A DNA stretch of 64,000 bases, from the NCBI RefSeq assembly GCF_001898805.1, contig NZ_MKVJ01000017.1, positions 102,054-166,053 of the forward strand, written 5' to 3'. Position numbers and translations under genes: made by a program. The notes below the pieces were generated by a model. The model searched no databases and was not told the origin of the DNA. It worked only from the letters and a program-made list of their open reading frames with translations. The stretch's first letter is position 1. Each line of letters opens with the position of its first letter. Below are positions 42,370-49,901 of this stretch, piece by piece. Source of the DNA: Leifsonia sp. 71-9 (GTDB lineage Bacteria > Actinomycetota > Actinomycetes > Actinomycetales > Microbacteriaceae).

Positions 42370-43812
42370 ATGGCCATCGACGACCAGACCGCGACGACCG
42401 CCCCGGCGGACGCACCCGCCCGCTCCCGGCTCCGAGGCAACCTCGGCGTCGCCTCCATCGTGTTCATGGTGGTCGCCGCCGCGTCGCCCCTCGGCGTGAT
42501 CGGCGGACCCGTGCCGCTCGGCATCGCCGTCGGCAACGGCGCCGGCTTCCCCGCCACGTTCATCATCGCGACCGTCGTGCTGCTGCTCTTCGCCGTGGGC
42601 TTCACGACGATGACCCCGCACGTGAAGTCGGCCGGCGCGTTCTACTCCTACGTCGACCGCAGCCTCGGCCGCAGCGCGGGGCTCGGCACGGGCTTCGCCG
42701 CCCTGCTGTCGTACCTCACGCTCGAAGCGGCCGTCTTCGGCCTGATCGGCCCGGGCGTGGACTCGCTGCTCGGCTCGTACGGGGTGCCCAGCATCCCCTG
42801 GTGGATCTACGCCTTCGTCGCGTTCGCCGTCGTGGCGTTTCTCGGCTACCGCAACATCGAGCTCTCCGGCCGCGTGCTCGCCGTGCTCCTCATCGCCGAG
42901 GTCGCGATCGTCCTGGTGCTGGATGCGGCCATCGTCTTCAGCGGGGGAGGCCCGGAGGGGCTGTCCACCGGAATCGTCACGCCGTCCGCGATCCTCTCGG
43001 GCGCTCCGGGCATCGGGATCCTGTTCGCCATCCTGAGCTTCATCGGCTTCGAGGCGACCGCGGTGTTCCGCGACGAGGCGCGCGACCCCGACCGCACCAT
43101 CCCGCGCGCCACCTACCTCTCGCTCGTGCTGATCGGCGTCTTCTACGCGCTCTCCAGCTGGGCGCTCATCAGCGCGGTCGGCGACTCGACGGTCGTGAAG
43201 ACCGCCGCGGACCACGGCGGCACGCTGCTCTCCGACGTGACGCAGCGGTACCTCGGCACGGTGGGCGAGCACATCATCCAGGTGCTGTTCGTGACCAGCC
43301 TGTTCGCGTGCATCCTGTCGTTCCACAACATCGTGTCGCGGTACGTGTTCACCCTCTCGGGCCGCGCCGCCCTGCCGCGGCGGCTCGGGCACGCGCACAC
43401 GCGCTTCGGGTCGCCGCACCGCGCCTCCCTCGCCGCGGGCGTCGTCGTCGGCGTGCTGCTGGTCGTGGGAGCCGCGACCGGCCTCGACCCGATCAACCAG
43501 TACTACACCTGGCTCGCCGGGTTCTCGTCGGTCGGCGTCGTGCTCCTGCTCGGCATCACCAGCGTGGCCGTGCTCGTCTTCTTCGCCCGCAACCGCAGCG
43601 CGGCCTCGCTCTGGCGGCGGGCTGTCGCGCCGGCCCTCGGGCTGCTCGGGCTGGTCGTGTTCCTGGTGCTGATCCTCCAGAACCTGCCGACCCTCGTCGG
43701 CGGGAGCGTCCCGCTCGCCGTGGGGATCGTCGTGCTGCTGCTCGTGGCGTTCGCGCTCGGCCCGATCGTCGCGCGCCTGCGGGCGTCGGCGGGCGTCGCC
43801 TCCGACGACTGA
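42370..43812 (+). CDS. APC-superfamily amino acid permease
   Basis: 480 residues, 12 helices. The APC opening GNLGVASIVFMVVAAASPLGVIGG and the helix-6 block ILSFIGFEATAVFRDEARDP (about 213-232) are clear. CGAGGACCCCC precedes the ATG. It follows the two monooxygenase genes in the same direction after 106 bases with its own -10-like box. Imports an amino acid or related compound; given the context, an organosulfur or N-containing substrate of the oxygenases is conceivable. Confidence 0.88.
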   Translation: MAIDDQTATTAPADAPARSRLRGNLGVASIVFMVVAAASPLGVIGGPVPLGIAVGNGAGFPATFIIATVVLLLFAVGFTTMTPHVKSAGAFYSYVDRSLGRSAGLGTGFAALLSYLTLEAAVFGLIGPGVDSLLGSYGVPSIPWWIYAFVAFAVVAFLGYRNIELSGRVLAVLLIAEVAIVLVLDAAIVFSGGGPEGLSTGIVTPSAILSGAPGIGILFAILSFIGFEATAVFRDEARDPDRTIPRATYLSLVLIGVFYALSSWALISAVGDSTVVKTAADHGGTLLSDVTQRYLGTVGEHIIQVLFVTSLFACILSFHNIVSRYVFTLSGRAALPRRLGHAHTRFGSPHRASLAAGVVVGVLLVVGAATGLDPINQYYTWLAGFSSVGVVLLLGITSVAVLVFFARNRSAASLWRRAVAPALGLLGLVVFLVLILQNLPTLVGGSVPLAVGIVVLLLVAFALGPIVARLRASAGVASDD

Positions 43813-43832
43813 CCCGCCTGGCGCGGGTCCGG

Positions 43833-44210
43833 TCAGGCGGCGCCGGGATGCGCGCGGCGCGACTCGATGCGGGCGCCGAGGTCGCCGAACACCGCGTCCG
43901 CGCGGGTGTTGCCGCGGCAGCCGAGCCACATCACGAACGGGGCCTGCTCCTCGCCCATCGCCTCCGGCATCCACTCGTCGATCCACGCGGCGACGGCGCG
44001 CATCGCCAGGTCGCCCCGGGCCGCGTGCCGGTCGCCGCGGACGAGCCAGGTGACCTGGATGCCCGGTGGCACGGGCCAGATCATCGCGTCCATCCCGTCG
44101 CGAACCTCGAGGTAGATCTGCCCGTAGGCGTCGACCGGCAGGCGCGAGACGAGCGGCTGGAGCACGGGGAGATCGGTCTCGTCGCCGACGAGGAGGAAGT
44201 GGGCGGGCAC
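43833..44210 (-). CDS. stand-alone SIP-domain protein (siderophore-interacting)
   Basis: 125 residues: only the C-terminal NAD(P)H-binding SIP half of ferric-siderophore reductases (AHFLLVGDETDLPVLQPLVSRL; PFVMWLGCRGNTRADAV), without the FAD-binding half. GTG start chosen because a -10 box TAGCGT ends seven bases before it, giving a leaderless mRNA. A near-consensus DtxR/IdeR iron box lies just upstream, so it should be induced by iron starvation. Expected to help release iron from siderophores in the cytoplasm, perhaps with an FAD partner made elsewhere. Confidence 0.85.
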   Translation of the reverse strand: MPAHFLLVGDETDLPVLQPLVSRLPVDAYGQIYLEVRDGMDAMIWPVPPGIQVTWLVRGDRHAARGDLAMRAVAAWIDEWMPEAMGEEQAPFVMWLGCRGNTRADAVFGDLGARIESRRAHPGAA

Positions 44211-44217
44211 GTCTCCG

Positions 44218-44223
44218 ACGCTA
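44218..44223 (-). promoter_or_regulatory. -10 box TAGCGT of the SIP gene (leaderless)
   Basis: Seven bases before the GTG start; the iron box begins 15 bases further upstream, over the -35 region. Confidence 0.6.
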
Positions 44224-44238
44224 GCCGAGCGTCTCCAC

Positions 44239-44257
44239 TTAGGCAAGCCTTACCTAA
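44239..44257. promoter_or_regulatory. DtxR/IdeR iron box
   Basis: TTAGGCAAGCCTTACCTAA on the plus strand: a 19-bp palindrome with one unmatched pair, agreeing with the known actinobacterial iron-box consensus at 16 of 19 positions. Located over the -35 region of the SIP gene, where the Fe2+-bound repressor would block transcription. Confidence 0.85.
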
Positions 44258-44286
44258 CCACTCTCGGGCCGCCGGGTGGCGAGTCG

Positions 44287-44340
44287 GCGAACAGTCCGCC
44301 GCCTCGCCGGTTTCGCGTGCACTTCGTGCTGCCTCGCGGC
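44287..44340. repeat. dispersed intergenic repeat, copy B
   Basis: Matches copy A (28287-28340) at 44 of 54 positions, in the same orientation relative to the window and again just past the stop of a minus-strand gene (here the thiolase). Confidence 0.65.
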
Positions 44341-44359
44341 TGCCGGAACGCGCTCGGGG

Positions 44360-45532
<1,173 letters not shown>

Positions 45533-45578
45533 GCTGCCTCCTCCGGACGCCCGCCTCGTCGCGGTGCGATCCTCCGCC

Positions 45579-45584
45579 AGCCTA
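45579..45584 (-). promoter_or_regulatory. -10 box TAGGCT of the thiolase gene
   Basis: Lies 46 bases before the ATG, leaving a short leader that contains the ribosome binding site; so the thiolase is probably transcribed apart from the VKOR gene upstream. Confidence 0.45.
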
Positions 45585-45589
45585 GGTCG

Positions 45590-46201
45590 TCACACGAACG
45601 CCCGGTGGATCCAATCGAGCTGCACCTGCGCGAGCACGGCCACGATCGCGTAGCAGGCGACCGTGATCAGCGGCACCCAGCCGTAGAGCGTCGCGCACAC
45701 CCGGCGCGCCCGCTCGGGAAGGGGGATGTTCCCCGACTTCAGGTTGTACAGCGTGACGCCCCAGAAAGTCGGGATGGTGACCGCCCACGTGACCATGCAC
45801 CACGGGCAGAGGATGTGCAGCGCGGTGAGGGACGCCGTGATGAGGAACACCACCAGCGCCAGCGCGAGGACGACGCCCGCGTTGAAGGCGATCCAGAACC
45901 ACCGCGACAGACCGCCGCGGCTCGCCAGCACGGCGACACCCGCGGCGATCGTCGCCGTCCAGCCGATCAGCCCGAGCAGCGGGTTCGGGAACCCGAGCAG
46001 CGAGCCCTGCCAGGAGGCGAGGTTCGTCGCGCATCCGATCAGGACGTTGACGCTGCAGGTCAGCTGCGCGTTCGGGTCGCGCAGCATGTCCAGCTTGTCG
46101 ATCGTCAGGAGGAAGGCCGCCGCCAGGCCGATGGCGCCCGCGACGATCAGCCAGATCGCGAGGAGGCGCGGCCTCGGGTCGAGCCGGGAGGCGGTCGTCA
46201 T
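45590..46201 (-). CDS. vitamin K epoxide reductase (VKOR) family protein
   Basis: 203 residues, five helices. Quinone-linked thiol oxidation: CPWC (132-135) is the active-site pair beside the quinone, and Cys49 and Cys57 form the outer shuttle pair. In actinobacteria VKOR reoxidises DsbA-like proteins, driving disulfide formation outside the membrane. Here it is the third gene of a tight cluster after ctaD and an 82-residue membrane protein (four bases between stop and start). No DsbA-like gene is beside it. Confidence 0.92.
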   Translation of the reverse strand: MTTASRLDPRPRLLAIWLIVAGAIGLAAAFLLTIDKLDMLRDPNAQLTCSVNVLIGCATNLASWQGSLLGFPNPLLGLIGWTATIAAGVAVLASRGGLSRWFWIAFNAGVVLALALVVFLITASLTALHILCPWCMVTWAVTIPTFWGVTLYNLKSGNIPLPERARRVCATLYGWVPLITVACYAIVAVLAQVQLDWIHRAFV

Positions 46202-46205
46202 CGGT

Positions 46206-46454
46206 TCACACCGGCCAGGGGAGCAGGCAGACGCACACGACGAGCGTGGTCGCCGCGGCGATCGCGACGGCGCCGGCCGCGGAGTGACGGCGCGCGTGCG
46301 GAGTGGCGCCCCACAGCTCGGCCCGCGCGCAGGTGCGCTCCGCATCCCGGACGATCTCGCCGGTGCCGGGGAGGCCCAGGTCGAGCGTCCCGCGCCGGGC
46401 CTGCCGGCGGATGCGTTCGGCCTCGTCGACCGTCATCGCCGTCGCGCTGCTCAT
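46206..46454 (-). CDS. 82-residue membrane protein between ctaD and VKOR
   Basis: N-terminal 55 residues are charged and cytoplasmic ([18 protein letters not shown]); a single membrane helix fills about 58-80 and contains a CVC sequence. The ATG overlaps the ctaD stop (ATGA), so it is made with subunit I. It may be a small oxidase subunit or an assembly partner. No family recognised. Confidence 0.72.
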   Translation of the reverse strand: MSSATAMTVDEAERIRRQARRGTLDLGLPGTGEIVRDAERTCARAELWGATPHARRHSAAGAVAIAAATTLVVCVCLLPWPV

Positions 46455-48145
46455 CGGGCCGGCTCCGGCTCCTCGGCCGCGCCGGTCGTCAGCGGCGCGA
46501 GCTCGGCGCCGGTGCCGTGGTGCAGGTCGAACGCGGGCGACTCCGAGCGGATGCGCGGGATCGACGTGAAGTTGTGCCGCGGCGGCGGGCAGCTGGTCGC
46601 CCACTCGAGCGATCGGCCGGTGCCCCACGGGTCGTTCACGGTGACCTTCGGCGCGCGACGCCAGGTCAGGTAGATGTTGACCAGCAGCGGGATCATCGAC
46701 GCGGCCATCACGGCCGAGCCGAGCGTCGAGAGCTGGTTCATCCAGGTGAACCCGTCCTGGGGCAGGTAGGTGGCGTAGCGCCGCGGCATGCCGATGACGC
46801 CGAGCCAGTGCTGGATGAGGAACGTCATGTGGAAGCCGATGAACAGCAGCCAGAAGTTCCACGTGGCGAGCGTCTCGTTGAGCATCCGCCCCGTCCACTT
46901 CGGCCACCAGTAGTAGAGGCCGGAGAAGGTCGCGAAGATGACCGCGCCGATCAGGACGTAGTGGAAGTGCGCGACGACGAAGTACGTGTCCGAGACGTGG
47001 AAGTCGAGGGGAGGGGAGGCGAGGATGACCCCGGTCAGGCCGCCGAACGTGAAGTTGATCAGGAACCCGATGGCGAAGAGCATGGGCGATTCGAACGTCA
47101 GCGAACCCCGCCACATCGTGCCGACCCAGTTGAAGATCTTCACGCCGGTCGGCACCGCGATGAGCATCGTCATGAGCGAGAACCAGGGCAGCAGCACGCT
47201 TCCGGTCACGTACATGTGGTGCGCCCACACGGTGATCGACAGGGCGGCGATCGCGACCGTGGCGTAGACGAGGGTCTTGTAGCCGAAGATCGGCTTGCGG
47301 CTGAAGACCGGGAGCACCTCGGAGACGATCCCGAAGAACGGCAGCACGATCACGTAGACCTCGGGGTGGCCCCAGAACCAGAAGAGGTGCTGCCAGAGCA
47401 GCGCGCCTCCATTCGCCGCGTCGAAGATGTGGGCGCCGAAGACGCGGTCCGCCATGGCGGCGACGAGGGCCGCGGCGAGCACCGGGAACGCCATGAGCGC
47501 CAGGATCGACGTGATGAGCGTGTTCCAGGTGAAGATCGACATCCGGAACATGGTCATGCCGGGCGCGCGCATGGTCATGATCGTGGTGATGAAGTTGACC
47601 GACGAGAAGATCGTCGCGAAGCCGAGCAGGACAGCGCCGGCGAACCAGAGGGTGTTCCCGAGCCCGGGCGAGAACGTCGTCGAAGCCAGCGGCTGGTAGG
47701 CGAACCAGCCGAAGTCGGCGGCGCCCTGCGGCGTCAGCAGACCGCCCGCGGCGATGAGTCCGCCGAACAGGAAGCACCAGAACGAGAAGGCGTTCAGCCG
47801 CGGGAACGCCACGTCGGGGGCTCCGAGCTGCAGCGGGATGATCACGTTGGCCGCGCCCGTGAAGAACGGCATCGCGTAGAGCAGCAGCATGATCGTGCCG
47901 TGCATCGTGAACATCTGGTTGTACTGCTCGCCCGACAGGATGTGCAGGCCCGGCTCCATCAGCTGCGCGCGGATGAGGAGCGCCATGATCCCGCCGATGG
48001 CGAAGAACACCCCGGACGCGACCATGTACATGTAGCCGATGGTCTTGTGATCGGTGGAGGTGATCCAGCTCACCACGATGTTGCCCTTGCGGGTCGGGCG
48101 GGTGAGCGCTCGCTGCTGCGGAGGGTCCGTGATGGTCGCGGTCAT
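46451..48145 (-). CDS. ctaD: cytochrome c oxidase subunit I
   Basis: Catalytic subunit of an aa3-type terminal oxidase; 564 residues, 12 helices. All metal ligands are visible: heme a His82 (MHGTIM) and His395; CuB His260 (GHPEVY, with the cross-linked Tyr264), His309 and His310 (AHHMY); heme a3 His393 (HFHYVL). Start taken at MTATITDPP; an upstream ATG 20 codons earlier would add a basic, unlikely leader. Unusually, genes for subunits II, III and IV are not adjacent; instead an 82-residue protein and VKOR follow. Probably a second ctaD copy. Divergent from a cysteine-rich regulator. Confidence 0.93.
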   Translation of the reverse strand: MTATITDPPQQRALTRPTRKGNIVVSWITSTDHKTIGYMYMVASGVFFAIGGIMALLIRAQLMEPGLHILSGEQYNQMFTMHGTIMLLLYAMPFFTGAANVIIPLQLGAPDVAFPRLNAFSFWCFLFGGLIAAGGLLTPQGAADFGWFAYQPLASTTFSPGLGNTLWFAGAVLLGFATIFSSVNFITTIMTMRAPGMTMFRMSIFTWNTLITSILALMAFPVLAAALVAAMADRVFGAHIFDAANGGALLWQHLFWFWGHPEVYVIVLPFFGIVSEVLPVFSRKPIFGYKTLVYATVAIAALSITVWAHHMYVTGSVLLPWFSLMTMLIAVPTGVKIFNWVGTMWRGSLTFESPMLFAIGFLINFTFGGLTGVILASPPLDFHVSDTYFVVAHFHYVLIGAVIFATFSGLYYWWPKWTGRMLNETLATWNFWLLFIGFHMTFLIQHWLGVIGMPRRYATYLPQDGFTWMNQLSTLGSAVMAASMIPLLVNIYLTWRRAPKVTVNDPWGTGRSLEWATSCPPPRHNFTSIPRIRSESPAFDLHHGTGAELAPLTTGAAEEPEPAR

Positions 48146-48228
48146 CCCTCGATCGTGGTCGCCGGGGGAGGCGCCCCGCCGGACCGAACGCCGGAAATAA
48201 TGCATACGTTGTGACAGGTGCGCAGCCC

Positions 48229-48247
48229 CTTCTACACTACGTAGAAG
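48229..48247. promoter_or_regulatory. candidate operator between ctaD and the cysteine-rich regulator
   Basis: Perfect inverted repeat CTTCTAC, ACTAC, GTAGAAG. It overlaps a plausible plus-strand promoter (TTGTGA at 48209-48214, 18-base spacer, TACACT at 48233-48238), so the regulator gene is probably autoregulated here. Confidence 0.6.
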
Positions 48248-48285
48248 AGGCGTCCCGCTCCGGGATGCGGAGCGGGGAAGAGCAC

Positions 48286-48912
48286 GTGGCGCAGCGGGAG
48301 ACGACCGGAATCCGGCGCACGCTCGTCTCGTCGCCGCGTCTCCGCCTCCTCGAACGCCTCCAGCAGGAGAGCCCCCAGACCGCGCCCCGGCTGGCGCAGG
48401 CGGTCGACCTGCACCACAACACCGTCCGCGAGCACCTGGATCGCCTGGTCGACGACGGCCTGGTCACCCGCACGACCGAGCACCGCACGGTGCGGGGGCG
48501 TCCGCAGGTGCTCTACTCGGCGAGCCGCGGCCTCGACGGTGCGAGCGAGCGTGCCCGCGCCCAGACCGGCCGCGCGATCGCGCTGGGCCGCGCGTATCGC
48601 CAGGCGTTCCCGCCGTCGCTCGACCGCGGCGCGACCGATGCGGACGACGCCGCCGACGCCCAGCTCGACGTGCTCGAGGACTACCTCGACCGCTGCGGCT
48701 TCGAACCGTGCGTCGACCGGGCGGCCCTCGAGATCCGGCTGACCTGCCCGTTCGGCGCCCTGCGTTCCGAGTTCGCCGACTCGCTCTGCACGGTGGACCG
48801 CACGGTGGTCTGCAGCGTCGTCGCCCGGGTCGAGGGCCCGCTCGACGTGACGGGGATCACCCCCGCGGCCGACGCAGGCACCTGCGTGCTCCGGATGGTG
48901 CGGCGGGACTAG
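48286..48912 (+). CDS. winged-helix regulator with C-terminal cysteine cluster (SufR-like)
   Basis: 208 residues. Helix-turn-helix at about 8-75 ([12 protein letters not shown], then [20 protein letters not shown] and the RGRPQVLY wing). The C-terminal domain has Cys137, 142, 154, 168, 176 and 200, with the TCPFGAL...LC pattern found in ArsR-like regulators thought to hold an Fe-S cluster. The GTG start has GGGGAAGAG five bases upstream; an ATG seven codons earlier is possible. Divergent from ctaD, so control of the oxidase by redox, O2 or NO is a reasonable inference. Confidence 0.82.
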   Translation: MAQRETTGIRRTLVSSPRLRLLERLQQESPQTAPRLAQAVDLHHNTVREHLDRLVDDGLVTRTTEHRTVRGRPQVLYSASRGLDGASERARAQTGRAIALGRAYRQAFPPSLDRGATDADDAADAQLDVLEDYLDRCGFEPCVDRAALEIRLTCPFGALRSEFADSLCTVDRTVVCSVVARVEGPLDVTGITPAADAGTCVLRMVRRD

Positions 48913-48927
48913 CGACGCGGGCGGCCG

Positions 48928-49806
48928 TCACTCCAGCCCGAGCTCGCGGCGCCAGTGCGCCAGGAACTCGGCGCCGGCGTCGTCGTGGATCGCGTCGCCG
49001 ATCGTGATCACCTCGTACGGGCGGTCCAGGATGCCGTCGGCCGGCCGCACATCCACGTGCGCGACCTCGAAGCCGGCATCGTGCACGTAGTCGGCCATCT
49101 TGTAGTCGCTGCGCGAGTCGCCGACCGAGCGCCAGCGCCGCGGGAGCGGACCGCGCTCGGCGAAGTACTCGAAGGCCCGCTGCGCGCCGCGGTCCTTGTC
49201 GAGCAGCACCGACTCGATGTCCGTCGAGATGATGGTCGGGTCGATGCGGAACGGCACCGTGCCGTCGGCGCCGGGGGTCGAGCGCTCGCCGTGGCGCAGG
49301 CCGATGCCCATGCCGGTCAGGAGGTCGTAGGCCGCATCCTCGAAGCGCGGCTGCGCCTCCTTGTAGACCTCGGACTCCACGTCGGTGCGCTGCTCGACCG
49401 AGATCATTGCGCGCTTCGTCTCGTCGAAGAACATCGTGTCGGCGAACCGCTCGCGCACGAGGGAGCGGATGCCGTCGACCGCCTCCGGGGAGAACGCGAC
49501 CGACTCGTCGACCGTCACCTCGCCCATCCCGTCGGCCGTGATCGCCGCCCAGGCGCCGCCCTTCTCGAAGACGCCGAACATCCGGGCGCCCTGCTGCTCG
49601 AGCGCATCCCCCAGCCCCGCGTCGAGGAGCGGCGCGACGACCTGGTGGCGGATGAAGTCGCCGGAGCGCCCGGTGATGAACGCGATCGGCACCCCCGCCG
49701 CCGCGATGGCGACGAGGTCGGTGACGATGCTGCGCACGTTGATCGTGCGGGTGACGGGGCTGGCGAGGGGGCCGTCGACGTCGAAGAGGAGTCCGAGATT
49801 GTGCAC
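48928..49806 (-). CDS. HAD-superfamily phosphatase
   Basis: 292 residues. Motif I LLFDVDGPLA starts at residue 5 with the nucleophile Asp; motif II is the Thr of FITGRSGD near 42; motif IV GDSRSD near 234 binds Mg2+. The large inserted cap (about 85-210) places it with Cof/sucrose-phosphatase-like C2 HADs. GTG start, with GACAAT five bases upstream as a possible leaderless promoter. Its stop is 15 bases from the stop of the converging regulator gene. Substrate unknown. Confidence 0.85.
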   Translation of the reverse strand: MHNLGLLFDVDGPLASPVTRTINVRSIVTDLVAIAAAGVPIAFITGRSGDFIRHQVVAPLLDAGLGDALEQQGARMFGVFEKGGAWAAITADGMGEVTVDESVAFSPEAVDGIRSLVRERFADTMFFDETKRAMISVEQRTDVESEVYKEAQPRFEDAAYDLLTGMGIGLRHGERSTPGADGTVPFRIDPTIISTDIESVLLDKDRGAQRAFEYFAERGPLPRRWRSVGDSRSDYKMADYVHDAGFEVAHVDVRPADGILDRPYEVITIGDAIHDDAGAEFLAHWRRELGLE

Positions 49807-49837
49807 ACCCCATTGTCGCGGATGGCGCGCGCCTCCA

Positions 49838-49892
49838 CATTCGTCACGAATGTCGTGAAAGCGACGCCCAAAGGCGACATTCGTGACGAATG
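49838..49892. terminator. large cruciform between MMPL stop and HAD start
   Basis: Two perfect 18-base arms (CATTCGTCACGAATGTCG and complement) around a 19-base loop. Each arm is itself nearly palindromic (ATTCGT-C-ACGAAT), so the element can fold in two ways. It begins nine bases after the MMPL stop read on the minus strand, and may terminate that transcript and also act as a protein site. Confidence 0.7.
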
Positions 49893-49901
49893 TGATGACG
49901 G

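Noticed and set aside
43833..44210. Truncated siderophore reductase (loss of the FAD-binding half)
   Set aside because: The gene has its own promoter, iron box and start; stand-alone SIP domains are a normal actinobacterial form, and no N-terminal remnant lies upstream.
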